Notes: a model not told the origin generated them from the sequence alone. A stretch of DNA of 64,000 nt from an uncultured Flavobacteriaceae bacterium (GCA_947494205.1 CANLUH010000003.1:124001-188000), one strand, 5' to 3'. Positions 25,366 through 34,443 are shown, counted from the first letter of the stretch. Translations and numbers: made by a program.

Positions 25366-26442
25366 TTAGTTTGTAAAGTCGGGATTAGTTAGAAAAGAAG
25401 GATCGGAAAGTGTAAGTAGAAAAGCTTTTAAATCGGCTTTATCTTGATTAGATAACTGTACGCCGCCTTCGTCTACTTTTTTCATTAAAGGATCTATGGT
25501 TGAAGAGTTTTGTAATCCTTCGCTATAATGATTTATTACTTCCTCCAAGGTTGCAAAACGCCCATCATGCATGTATGGTGCAGTGTAAGCTAGATTGCGA
25601 ATAGATGGTGATTTAAATTTACCGTTATCTGAAGGGTCTCCTGTAACGCCACCAAGACCTAAATCTGTAAATGTTGCGTCTAGTCCATTGTTATGGAAAA
25701 TATTATCTGTCCATAATGGATTGTTCGGGTTTCCATGGCAATGGAAGCAATCGCCTCTAGATTCTTGCATAAAAACATCTAATCCATTTAATTCTTCAGG
25801 AGTTAATGTCGCTTGGCCTAGTAAATAGTTATCGAATTTTGAATTTGAAGAAATTAGCGTGCGTTCAAATTGTGCTAGAGCTTTTGCTGCTAATTCTTTT
25901 GTAATTGTTGTTGTATTAAATGCTTTCCTGAATAATTCTGGATATTCTGTATCTGTAGATAATCTGTCTATAACATCATCCCAATTACTGTGCATTTCTA
26001 CAGGATTTTGTACGGGTTCTAAGGCTTGTCGTTCTAAGCTTAGTTCTTTACCATCCCATGCAAAACGTTCATTATAATTCCATGCTAGATTAAATAAAGG
26101 CATAGAATTACGTGTTCCAAAATTACCATCTATACCATCGCTTAAAGCAGTGTTGTCTGTAAAGGCATTTTGTGGCGCATGACAACTAGCACAGGCTTGT
26201 GTTTGATCTCCAGAAAGTATAGGGTCGTAAAACAATTTTTTACCCAAAGCAACACCCTCTACAGTTTGGGGGTTGTTGCTTGGTATAACTGGTGGAATTA
26301 TATTTTGTTCGAAAAGCGGTGGTATATCTAATGCTAGAGGAGTAGGTTCATATCCTTGATTTAATTGACTTTCTTCATCTGAACATGATGTTGTTAAGAT
26401 AAAAGCTGCTAAGCAAATGATATGTAAACTCCAGTTTTTCAT
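25366..26442 (-). CDS. dihaem cytochrome-c peroxidase family protein (MauG/MbnH-like), lipoprotein
   Basis: A 358-residue c-type cytochrome with lipobox TTSC (Cys20) and two haem-binding motifs, C84-A-S-C-H88 and C232-F-H-C-H236. The intervening sequence has the family segments ALGKKLFYDPILS and FNLAWN. CCP/MauG proteins reduce peroxide or carry out oxidative modification of a partner protein. The gene overlaps the MbnP-family gene by one base (TAATG), and MbnP/MbnH pairs are known in which MbnH, a MauG relative, oxidises a Trp of MbnP to kynurenine for copper binding. A similar role is inferred here. Last gene of a six-gene operon. Confidence 0.92.
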   Translation of the reverse strand: MKNWSLHIICLAAFILTTSCSDEESQLNQGYEPTPLALDIPPLFEQNIIPPVIPSNNPQTVEGVALGKKLFYDPILSGDQTQACASCHAPQNAFTDNTALSDGIDGNFGTRNSMPLFNLAWNYNERFAWDGKELSLERQALEPVQNPVEMHSNWDDVIDRLSTDTEYPELFRKAFNTTTITKELAAKALAQFERTLISSNSKFDNYLLGQATLTPEELNGLDVFMQESRGDCFHCHGNPNNPLWTDNIFHNNGLDATFTDLGLGGVTGDPSDNGKFKSPSIRNLAYTAPYMHDGRFATLEEVINHYSEGLQNSSTIDPLMKKVDEGGVQLSNQDKADLKAFLLTLSDPSFLTNPDFTN

Positions 26443-27221
26443 TAGTTAATAGATCCTAAGCTAAATACGTTTTGTCCGTTTTCGTTCATTAATTTTTGTG
26501 CATTAGCATTTGGCATTAATACTTGGTTAAGTGTATTTAAGTCCCATGTGTTAGGAGTTTTAAACCATTCTGCTACATTCATTTTTATTTCAAAAGTAGT
26601 ATTGTTAGAAATTGCTGCTGGTCCTAAGTCTACATTTATAAAAGTCTCTTGATTAGGAAAAACAGGTGGCATACCTGGATTTACAGCTCTAATATTATGG
26701 TAATTAAATGGAGCATCTGTTACTGTTGTGTTAGAGTACTTTCCATCAAATTGCATGTAATGATATCCACCACCTAAAGCGGCTAGTGGTACATTAAATG
26801 ATGCTGAGTTTAAATCGGTATAGGCACCATCAATGTTTTTTTCGTGTTTTAAACCATAGGTAAACGATACATTAGTGTATACTCCTGTAGGAATTTCTAT
26901 GTCTGGATTGTAAGTTAAATCACCATTTGTAACGTCTACTAGTTTATAGCCATCTATAACAATGTTATCTCCATTGGCTTTTGTAAAGGTAACGTCTGAT
27001 ATTATGTAGCGTAATCGCGTCATAGTAACTGCTTCTCCATTAGCATTGGTGTATGCTGTATTTTCGAAATCTAAAGTAGAAATTGCTGTTCCGTCCCAGT
27101 CATGACTAAAGTTAAAGGTTGTTTTTGCTGATGCTTTAATGTTGTCATCATTATCTTCTCCACAAGAAACGAAGCTAATAGATAATACTATTAGTAGGGC
27201 AATCATTTTTTTCATTTTCAA
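26442..27221 (-). CDS. MbnP family lipoprotein (copper-binding protein family)
   Basis: A 259-residue lipoprotein (FVSC, Cys20) of the MbnP family: FSHDWDGT near residue 40, then the family strand TRLRYIISDVTF, YKLVDV, GVYTNVSFTYGL and GGYHYMQFDGKY. MbnP binds copper in methanotrophs after its partner MbnH converts a Trp to kynurenine. Only three Trp are present after the signal: in SHDWDG (near 42) and two in AEWFKTPNTWDL (near 218-226); the W-rich segment I expect just before the GGY motif is LAALGG here. His residues in SHDW, LKHEK, GYHY and NYHN are candidate ligands. Translationally coupled to the dihaem gene. Confidence 0.88.
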   Translation of the reverse strand: MKMKKMIALLIVLSISFVSCGEDNDDNIKASAKTTFNFSHDWDGTAISTLDFENTAYTNANGEAVTMTRLRYIISDVTFTKANGDNIVIDGYKLVDVTNGDLTYNPDIEIPTGVYTNVSFTYGLKHEKNIDGAYTDLNSASFNVPLAALGGGYHYMQFDGKYSNTTVTDAPFNYHNIRAVNPGMPPVFPNQETFINVDLGPAAISNNTTFEIKMNVAEWFKTPNTWDLNTLNQVLMPNANAQKLMNENGQNVFSLGSIN

Positions 27222-27226
27222 TTTTT

Positions 27227-28579
27227 TTATTTAATTTTTACAAGCAATACATCTGTAAAGCCTTTGTTTTCTGTTATATCTGCATCATTACTAGAAGTAT
27301 CTCCTACTAACACAACCGTTTTGTCGTTTAATTCTGTAATACTGTAAGCAAAATCTATATCGCTACCTCCAATTGTGGTTTGCCATTCTAAATCTCCATT
27401 ACTATTTACTTTAACTGCCCAAGCATCATTTTGTCCTTGATTTGTGGTAACGTCCCCATCATCGCTTCTAGAACTACCAGATAATAAAAAGCCATTATCT
27501 TGTGTTCTTGTTACAGAACGAGCAACATCGAAACCAGTACCGCCAATAGTTTTTTCCCATAATAATTCGCCAGCTGGTGAAATTTTAATGAGCCATAAAT
27601 CTGCTGCACCATTATTGCTAGAAACATCTGTATTATTACTTCTTGTATCTCCTGCTATAATGTAATTACCGTCTCCAGATTTTGTAATACCTCTAGCTTC
27701 ATCTATTTCTGTACCACCAAAGGATTTTTCCCAGACTAATGTACCTGTTGAAGAAATTTTAATTACCCAAAAGTCGTACGTGCCCTTATTCCCTGATATA
27801 TCTGTGTCTTGACTATCTGAACGGCCAGCTATAATAAAGCCATTGTCTTCTGTTTCTATAACACCTTCTGGGGTGTCTGTAAAATTACCACCGTAGAACT
27901 TACTCCATTGTAAATCTCCTGTAGCATTTAATTTTACTGCCCAATAATCTCCTCCAGCATGTAATGTTGCATTATTTTTAGTATTGCCTTGTCCTCCAGA
28001 CGCTGTAACGTCTAAAACACCTGTTACTAGATAACCGCCGTCTGTAGATTGTATTAATGCAATACCACTGTCTGAACCAGAATACCCAAAAGACTTTTGC
28101 CATGATATATTACCATTGGCATCTAGTTTTGCTACCCAATAGTCTTGTGCTCCCGAATTATCTGATACATCTTCATCGTTACTAAAACTAAAGCCTAAAA
28201 TGGCATAACCGCCATCTTGAGTTTGTATAATTTCGTTTCCTCTATCATCTCCTGTGCCTCCGTAAGTTTTACTCCATTGTAGTTCGTTTGCGGCATTAAA
28301 TTTAAGTACCCAATAGTCGTAACTTATATTTTGTTTATCTGTAATATCACCATCCATGCTCTGGGTAAATCCTAAAACTGCATAACCACCATCTGTAGTA
28401 CTTATAACTGATCTAGCACTTTCGTTTTTTGTGCCACCAAGTGTTTTAATAAAGTCTATTTCTCCGGTTGCTTCTGTGGTTGGTATAATACCTTGTTCTG
28501 GACCGTCATCCTTAGAGCAACTAAATAATAATAGAACAGCAATAAGTAAAAATGTATGTTTATTTGTTTTCAAATTCAT
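27227..28579 (-). CDS. repeat lipoprotein (seven W-x-K-x-x-GG repeats)
   Basis: A 450-residue lipoprotein (LLFSC, Cys21). The mature part is about seven repeats of 55-65 residues, each reading roughly DGGYAILGFS, then a D-x-D-[VI]-[ST] turn, DYWVAKLD and LQWSKTYGGTGDD. This pattern gives one four-stranded blade per repeat, so a seven-bladed propeller is likely. Similar proteins are common in Bacteroidota, often with a T9SS tail instead of a lipid anchor; no function is known. It is 5 bases before the MbnP-family gene and 3 bases after a propeller gene. Confidence 0.82.
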   Translation of the reverse strand: MNLKTNKHTFLLIAVLLLFSCSKDDGPEQGIIPTTEATGEIDFIKTLGGTKNESARSVISTTDGGYAVLGFTQSMDGDITDKQNISYDYWVLKFNAANELQWSKTYGGTGDDRGNEIIQTQDGGYAILGFSFSNDEDVSDNSGAQDYWVAKLDANGNISWQKSFGYSGSDSGIALIQSTDGGYLVTGVLDVTASGGQGNTKNNATLHAGGDYWAVKLNATGDLQWSKFYGGNFTDTPEGVIETEDNGFIIAGRSDSQDTDISGNKGTYDFWVIKISSTGTLVWEKSFGGTEIDEARGITKSGDGNYIIAGDTRSNNTDVSSNNGAADLWLIKISPAGELLWEKTIGGTGFDVARSVTRTQDNGFLLSGSSRSDDGDVTTNQGQNDAWAVKVNSNGDLEWQTTIGGSDIDFAYSITELNDKTVVLVGDTSSNDADITENKGFTDVLLVKIK

Positions 28580-28582
28580 AAT

Positions 28583-29842
28583 TTATGTACCGCTTTTTCT
28601 AACAATGAATAATCCGCCTTCTATATCTCCTATAACAATATTTCCACTAGGAAAGTAAGGGTATAGACTCCAAGCTCCACTAAATGTAGCACTGTCACTA
28701 GAAGGAAAAGTATCAAAATAACCTACTTCAGTCATAGCATTAGATGCTGATGCTATATTAGTAATATCTAGTACTCTCATACCTGCTGTGTAATTTGCTA
28801 AAAAAAACTTATTACCTTTAACATATCCATTATGATCTATTGCTTGAGTTGGTCCTGAGTATGTTGAGGATGTTATAGGGTTATCTAAGTCGCTAAAATC
28901 GAATATTAATGTCTTTGTGTTAAAACCAAATGATGATTCATCCAACTCGTCTCCTAAAATAAAGTATCGATGGTCTTCGGTAAACCACCCTTGGTGAGCA
29001 TAAGCTGTTTGTGGATATGTGAAATCACTAAGTGGAATTATATTTGTTTTATCAGTAACATCTAGTATTACTACTTTATCTGTATTACCATTACTTCCTA
29101 CATATATTTCTTTTCCAATATGTTCTATATCTGGGCCATTATATGTGACAACTTGCGCATCGTGAGAATATCCTGTTGCGGTATAATCCCCCAAAAATGT
29201 TGGGTTTACGGGGTCTGAAATGTCTATAAAAATAGGTCCTCCACCATTAGTTGTACCACAAGCAATAAGATAGGCTACAGCTTCACTTTCGTTAATAACT
29301 ATGTTGTGGCAACTTCCTACGCCAGAGTAAATAGCATCTGCAGAAAATGTTTCTGGTGCATTAGCTACATTTCTTAAGCGTGTCAAGTCGAATACTTGCA
29401 TGCCATGTGGACCAACACCATCTGCTACAATAAAAGCATGGTTATTATATACTTTAACATCTCTCCAGAAGTTAGTTCCAGCAGAAGATTCTAATCGCCC
29501 TAATATTGATGGATTAACTGGGTTTGTAATATTAACAAATGCAACAGCATTCGTTAGACCTACTAGAGCATATTCGTTACCATTACTTGGGTCTGTCCAG
29601 CCCCATATATCACTACCTTCGCTATTTGGGTTTCCTCCTAATATATCTGGACTTATATTAAATAATAAATCATAATCATTACACGGATAAGGGCCTGCCA
29701 TACCATTTTCGCATGGATGGATAGGAGAATATGTAGCTTCTCCATTTGTATTAGATACGATATCTGTTGGCTCATCTGAACAACTAAAAAGGGTCAGAAT
29801 AACAAAAAATGAAAATATATAAGTATGTCTTTTAAAAACCAT
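28583..29842 (-). CDS. choice-of-anchor B family protein, lipoprotein form (paralogue 1)
   Basis: A 419-residue lipoprotein (LFSC, Cys21) of the choice-of-anchor B family, built of LVIVD-like propeller repeats. Landmarks are GSDIWGWTDP, the LGRLESS strand, WRDVKVYNNHAFIVADGVG, GSCHNIVINE, GYSHDAQVVTYNGPD, KVVILDVTDK and YAHQGWFTEDHRYFILGDE. Five His (146, 179, 227, 283, 337) are invariant in all four paralogues here, spaced like propeller blades. It ends shortly after the propeller without a sorting domain. It belongs to the same transcription unit as MbnP/MbnH-like genes; function unknown. Confidence 0.9.
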   Translation of the reverse strand: MVFKRHTYIFSFFVILTLFSCSDEPTDIVSNTNGEATYSPIHPCENGMAGPYPCNDYDLLFNISPDILGGNPNSEGSDIWGWTDPSNGNEYALVGLTNAVAFVNITNPVNPSILGRLESSAGTNFWRDVKVYNNHAFIVADGVGPHGMQVFDLTRLRNVANAPETFSADAIYSGVGSCHNIVINESEAVAYLIACGTTNGGGPIFIDISDPVNPTFLGDYTATGYSHDAQVVTYNGPDIEHIGKEIYVGSNGNTDKVVILDVTDKTNIIPLSDFTYPQTAYAHQGWFTEDHRYFILGDELDESSFGFNTKTLIFDFSDLDNPITSSTYSGPTQAIDHNGYVKGNKFFLANYTAGMRVLDITNIASASNAMTEVGYFDTFPSSDSATFSGAWSLYPYFPSGNIVIGDIEGGLFIVRKSGT

Positions 29843-29850
29843 AGTGTCTT

Positions 29851-31167
29851 TTATGTACCGCTTTTTCTAACAATAAATAACCCGCCATCTATATCACTTA
29901 AAATGATATTTCCACTAGCGAAATATGGATATAAGCTCCAAACGCCATTATTAGTTGTAGCAGCATCGTTAGATGGATACGTATCAAAATAACCAGTTTC
30001 TGTCATTGAGTTGGTTGCTGCTCCAATATTAGTGATGTCTAATACACGCATTCCAGCCCTGTAGTTAGATAGAAAATATTCATTACCTTTTACATAACCA
30101 TTATGATCTATTGCAGCAGTAGGTCCTGAGTATGTAGACGACAAGGTAGGGTTATCTAAATCACTAAAATCAAAAACTAGTGTTTTAGTGTTAAAGCCAA
30201 ACGTTGATTCATCTACTTCATCTCCTAAAATAAAATAACGGTGATCTTCTGTAAACCATCCTTGGTGTGCATAAGCTGTTTGTGGATATGTAAAATCGCT
30301 AATTGGAATTACATTTGTTTTATCTGTAACATCTAATATTACTACTTTGTCTGTGTTACCATTACTTCCTATGTATATTTCTTTTCCAACGTGTTCTGTG
30401 TCTGGACCATTATAGGTAACCACTTGTGCGTCGTGAGAATAGCCTCCTGCTGTATAATCCCCTAAAAATGTTGGGTTTAAAGGGTTGGAAATATCCACAA
30501 AAATTGGGCCTCCTCCATTTGTAGAATTACAGCCTACTAAATAGGCAACAGCTTCACTTTCGTTGATAACTATATTATGGCAGCTACCTACACCAGGGTA
30601 AATAGCATCTGATGTAAATGTTTCTGGTGCGTTAGTAACATTTCTTAAACGTGTTAAATCAAATACTTGCATACCATGTGGGCCAACACCGTCTGCAACA
30701 ATAAATGCATAATTATTATATATTTTTACATCTCTCCAAAAGTTAGTTCCTGCAGAAGAGTTTAATCTTCCTAAAAAGACAGGATTTGTTGGATTTGTTA
30801 TGTCAACAAAGGCTGTTGCGTTTGTTAAACCTATTAATGCATATTCATTACCATTTGTTGGGTCAGTCCAACCCCATATATCGCTTCCTTCGCTATCAGG
30901 ATCTCCACCTAATGTTTCTGCGTCTATTATAGCAAGTAAATCGTAATCATTGCAAGGGTATGCTCCTGCCATACCATTTTCACATGGATGTAAAGGTGTA
31001 ATAGTTCCTCCAGAAGTTCCATTACCTCCTCCGTTTCCGTTATTTTCACCAGTTGTATCAGAAACTATATCAGTTGGCTCGTCTGAACAACTTAAAGTAA
31101 TTGAAAATAGAAGACAAGCACTAAGCAGTGTTCTTGATAATTTTAGAATGGAATTTGAGTATTTCAT
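29851..31167 (-). CDS. choice-of-anchor B family protein, lipoprotein form (paralogue 2)
   Basis: A 438-residue paralogue of the next gene downstream, with lipobox TLSC (Cys27). The residues after the Cys (SDEPTDIVS) are shared with paralogue 1, and a Gly/Asn/Ser linker (about 39-53) is unique to this copy. Propeller motifs and the five invariant His are present; the H of YNNHAF is Tyr here. No C-terminal sorting domain. It lies 9 bases after the T9SS-tailed paralogue and 8 bases before paralogue 1. Confidence 0.9.
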   Translation of the reverse strand: MKYSNSILKLSRTLLSACLLFSITLSCSDEPTDIVSDTTGENNGNGGGNGTSGGTITPLHPCENGMAGAYPCNDYDLLAIIDAETLGGDPDSEGSDIWGWTDPTNGNEYALIGLTNATAFVDITNPTNPVFLGRLNSSAGTNFWRDVKIYNNYAFIVADGVGPHGMQVFDLTRLRNVTNAPETFTSDAIYPGVGSCHNIVINESEAVAYLVGCNSTNGGGPIFVDISNPLNPTFLGDYTAGGYSHDAQVVTYNGPDTEHVGKEIYIGSNGNTDKVVILDVTDKTNVIPISDFTYPQTAYAHQGWFTEDHRYFILGDEVDESTFGFNTKTLVFDFSDLDNPTLSSTYSGPTAAIDHNGYVKGNEYFLSNYRAGMRVLDITNIGAATNSMTETGYFDTYPSNDAATTNNGVWSLYPYFASGNIILSDIDGGLFIVRKSGT

Positions 31168-31176
31168 TTTTATATC

Positions 31177-32679
31177 TTATTTCAACACCAGTTTTTTAGT
31201 AATAGTGTTATTTATTTTTACTAAGTACATACCTTTAGAATAATCTGCTATAGGTAGAACGAAACTCTCTTTGTTAATATTGCTTTTTGAGAATACATTC
31301 TGTCCTAATATATTATATATGGATACGCTTTTTATTGATTTCCCTGTAGGTGATTTAATAGTTGCTATTGATGTTGTAGGGTTTGGAGATAAAGAAAATG
31401 CTTTTGGGTCTTCAAATGTTTCTGTACTTAAAGTATTACTTTTCTTAATAATAATCAAACCTTTTTCAATATCACTAATTATAATATTTCCACTTGCAAA
31501 ATAAGGATAAATACTCCAAGCTCCATTGAAATTTGCACTATTACTTGATGTGTAGGTGTCGAAATAACCAATTTCAGCATTTGCATTGTTTGCAGATGTT
31601 AGTGTAGGAACATCTAAAATTCTTACACCTGCTCTGTAATTTGCTAAATAAAATTTATTTCCATTTACATAGCCATTATGGTCTATTGCATTTGTTGGAC
31701 CTTCGTACACGCTAGTTAAAGATGGATTGGAGAAATCGGCATCTAAATCAATAAAATCAAAAATAAATGTTCGAGTAGATACACCAAAACTTTGTTCATC
31801 TCCTTCGTCACCTAAAATAAAGTAGCGTTGGTCGTCTGTAAACCAACCTTGGTGCGCATAACTTATTCCTGTATATGAGAATTGATTAATAGCTATAATA
31901 TTGTTTTTATCTGTAACATCTAATATTACTACCTTATTAGAGTTCCCGTTACTTCCTATATATATTTGTTTTCCTGTATAATCTGAATCTGGTCCATTGT
32001 ATGTAATTACTTGTGCGTCGTGAGAGTAACCACCAGTTGTATAGTCTCCTAAAGTAGTAGGGTTACTTGGATTGGTTATATCAATAAAAATAGGACCGCC
32101 TCCGTTTGCAGAATTACATCCTACTAAATAAGCAACGCCTTCTGTTTCGTTTATTACAATGTTATGACAGCTTCCTATAACTAAATCTCCAGCGCCTCCG
32201 TCTCCTGTGTATTTAAGCACTTGAGTTCCGTCGTAAGTTAAGTCTGGGTCCACGCCATTTCTAAGAATCTTTAAATCGAAAACCTGCATACCGTGAGCTC
32301 CAACAATATCTGCAACAATAAAAGCATGATTATTATACACTTTTACATCTCTCCAGAAATTATTGCCAGCTGCAGATTCTATTCGTCCTAAGAAAACAGG
32401 GTTTACCGGATCTGTAACATCTACAAAAGCAGTACTATTTGTTAATCCTACAATAGCATATTCTTTACCGTCTAATGGATCTGTCCATCCCCAAATATCA
32501 CTTCCTTCTGGATTTCCAGCTGTTGTTGCTAATGTAGATACAGGTATTCTAGACATAAAGTCGTAGTCTTTACAAGGGTATATTCCTGCCATTCCTGAGG
32601 TAACATCACAAGGTGTTTGAGCAAATAATACTTGAAAAACAAAGCATACAATAACAGTAAAAGAGTAATTTTTAATCAT
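31177..32679 (-). CDS. choice-of-anchor B family protein with T9SS type A sorting domain (paralogue 3)
   Basis: A 500-residue secreted protein. A signal peptide (1-20, LFAQT) replaces the lipobox of the other two, and a C-terminal T9SS type A domain (about 425-500) begins with FSLSPNPTTSIATIKSP and contains VSIYNILGQNVF and K-G-M-Y-L-V-K-I. Between them lies the same propeller with GSDIWGWTDP, SCHNIV, YSHDAQ, YAHQGWF and DHNGY. First gene of the tight operon that ends with the MbnP/MbnH-like pair. A TATTTTTG -7 box lies 30 bases upstream. Confidence 0.92.
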   Translation of the reverse strand: MIKNYSFTVIVCFVFQVLFAQTPCDVTSGMAGIYPCKDYDFMSRIPVSTLATTAGNPEGSDIWGWTDPLDGKEYAIVGLTNSTAFVDVTDPVNPVFLGRIESAAGNNFWRDVKVYNNHAFIVADIVGAHGMQVFDLKILRNGVDPDLTYDGTQVLKYTGDGGAGDLVIGSCHNIVINETEGVAYLVGCNSANGGGPIFIDITNPSNPTTLGDYTTGGYSHDAQVITYNGPDSDYTGKQIYIGSNGNSNKVVILDVTDKNNIIAINQFSYTGISYAHQGWFTDDQRYFILGDEGDEQSFGVSTRTFIFDFIDLDADFSNPSLTSVYEGPTNAIDHNGYVNGNKFYLANYRAGVRILDVPTLTSANNANAEIGYFDTYTSSNSANFNGAWSIYPYFASGNIIISDIEKGLIIIKKSNTLSTETFEDPKAFSLSPNPTTSIATIKSPTGKSIKSVSIYNILGQNVFSKSNINKESFVLPIADYSKGMYLVKINNTITKKLVLK

Positions 32680-32708
32680 TAGGTTAAGTTTTGAATAAAT
32701 GAGACTCG

Positions 32709-32716
32709 CAAAAATA
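32709..32716 (-). promoter_or_regulatory. putative -7 box of the propeller-MbnP operon
   Basis: The minus strand reads TATTTTTG (TAnnTTTG consensus), 30 bases before the start of the 500-residue propeller gene. No exact TTTG at -33 was found. The remainder of the gap to 32943 holds a motif shared with the gap at 34644-34678. Confidence 0.42.
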
Positions 32717-32830
32717 GAACAAAAAACGATAAAAAGGTTGTTTTTAACGTTAAACTGCTGTTTTATATTAAAGGAGTTTCAGCTTATTTTAAATAAAATC
32801 TAGCTATACAGTTAAGATTTACTAGTTAAA

Positions 32831-32865
32831 TTAATAACAACTTTAAATAGGATTACCCTACTTTT
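32831..32865 (-). promoter_or_regulatory. shared upstream motif, copy 1
   Basis: TTAATAACAA (32831-32840), then 10 AT-rich bases, then GATTACCCTACTTTT (32851-32865). The same two blocks at the same spacing occur at 34644-34678 (GATTACTCTACTTTT). Both lie 150-200 bases upstream of a T9SS-tailed propeller gene. A shared regulatory site or a remnant of the tandem duplication. Confidence 0.45.
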
Positions 32866-32943
32866 ATATAATGAATACTATAAAAGATTAGTAATGTGTA
32901 TTATATTTAAGAAATATATTGTTAATTAAACTGCTTAATGACT

Positions 32944-34443
32944 TTATTTTAACACTAATTTTTTAACAGAACTATTATTTATTTTTACTAAATAAATTCC
33001 TTTGGATTGTGATTGCATAGGGATGCGAAATTCTTTTGCGCCTATATTATTTCTTGTATAAATGTTTTGCCCTAAAATATTATAAATTGCAACAGAGTTT
33101 ATTGTTTTATTTTGGGGTGCTTTTATTACTGATGATGATGCCGTTGGGTTAGGAGATAGAGAAAAACTAGTGTTTTCAAATTCAGGAACACTTAAGGTAT
33201 TGCTTTTTCTCACTATAATTAAACCACTTTGTCTGTCGCTAATAATAATATTTCCACTAGCAAAGTATGGATAGACACTCCATGCCCCTAAAAAACTAGC
33301 GCCATTACTATTAGGAAATGTATCGAAATAACCAATTTCGGCATTTGTATTGTTTGGAGATGTTAAAGTTGGTATGTCTAATACTCTTAATCCTGCACTA
33401 TAATTTGCTAAAAAGTACTCATCACCTTTTACATAACCATTGTGATCTACAGCATTAGTTGGACCTGTGTAAGTGTTTAGTAATGAGGGGTCCGAAAAAT
33501 CGGCATCTAAATCATTAAAATCGAAGACCAATGTCTTGGTTTGTATACCAAAATCCTGCTCATCGGTTTCGTCACCTAAAATAAAGTAACGTTGGTCTTC
33601 TGTAAACCAACCTTGGTGAGCATAACTTATTTGTGGATAAGAGAATTCATTTATTGCTATAACATTAGTTTTATCTGTAACATCTAATATTACAACCTTA
33701 TTGGAGTTTCCGTTACTTCCTATATATATTTGTTTTCCTGTATAATCAGAATCTGGACCGTTGTAGGTGATTACTTGTGCATCGTGCGAGTAGCCACCGG
33801 TTGTATAATCACCGAGAGTTGAAGGACTATTAGGGTTTGTTATATCTATAAAAATAGGACCGCCTCCATTTGCAGAGTTACACCCTACTAAGTATGCGAT
33901 ACCTTCGGTTTCATTAATAACAATATTATGGCAACTACCAATAAGAATATCTCCCGCGTTTCCATCTCCTGTATATCTTTTTACGTCAGGAGATTCGTAA
34001 GTTAAATCTGCGTCGACACCATTTCTAAGTATTGTTAAATCGAAAACTTGCATACCATGTTGACCAACACCATCTGCTACAATAAAAGCATGGTTGTTAT
34101 ATACTTTTACATCTCTCCATACATTATTTCCAGCAGCAGATTCTATTCGTCCTAAGAAAACAGGATTTACTGGATCTGTAACATCTACAAAAGCAGTACT
34201 ATTACTCATAGCAATAATTGCATATTCTTTATTGTCTAAGGGATCTGTCCATCCCCAGATATCACTTCCAACAGGATTTCCAGATGTTGTTGCTAAAGTT
34301 GAAACAGGAGTTCTAGATAAAAAATCGTAATTATTACAAGGATATATACCAGCCATACCTGTATTGGTATCACAAATAGTTTGTGCATAAAATAGTTGAA
34401 ATAAAAGGCAAGCAATAATGGTAAAGGAGTATTTTTTCATCAT
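32944..34443 (-). CDS. choice-of-anchor B family protein with T9SS type A sorting domain (paralogue 4)
   Basis: A 499-residue secreted protein closely related to paralogue 3 over its whole length. The signal peptide ends about residue 20 (FYAQT). The propeller has all family motifs, including the five invariant His, and the C-terminal domain reads FSLSPNPTASSSVIKAP, then VAIYNILGQNIY and GIYLVKI, a T9SS type A signal. A 264-base gap separates it from paralogue 3, so it may have its own promoter. Confidence 0.92.
   Translation of the reverse strand: MMKKYSFTIIACLLFQLFYAQTICDTNTGMAGIYPCNNYDFLSRTPVSTLATTSGNPVGSDIWGWTDPLDNKEYAIIAMSNSTAFVDVTDPVNPVFLGRIESAAGNNVWRDVKVYNNHAFIVADGVGQHGMQVFDLTILRNGVDADLTYESPDVKRYTGDGNAGDILIGSCHNIVINETEGIAYLVGCNSANGGGPIFIDITNPNSPSTLGDYTTGGYSHDAQVITYNGPDSDYTGKQIYIGSNGNSNKVVILDVTDKTNVIAINEFSYPQISYAHQGWFTEDQRYFILGDETDEQDFGIQTKTLVFDFNDLDADFSDPSLLNTYTGPTNAVDHNGYVKGDEYFLANYSAGLRVLDIPTLTSPNNTNAEIGYFDTFPNSNGASFLGAWSVYPYFASGNIIISDRQSGLIIVRKSNTLSVPEFENTSFSLSPNPTASSSVIKAPQNKTINSVAIYNILGQNIYTRNNIGAKEFRIPMQSQSKGIYLVKINNSSVKKLVLK

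Noticed and set aside
25366-26442. Treating the dihaem protein as an ordinary peroxide-detoxifying peroxidase
   Set aside because: Its start overlaps an MbnP-family gene, which makes a MauG/MbnH-type modifying role more likely, though sequence alone does not exclude peroxidase activity.
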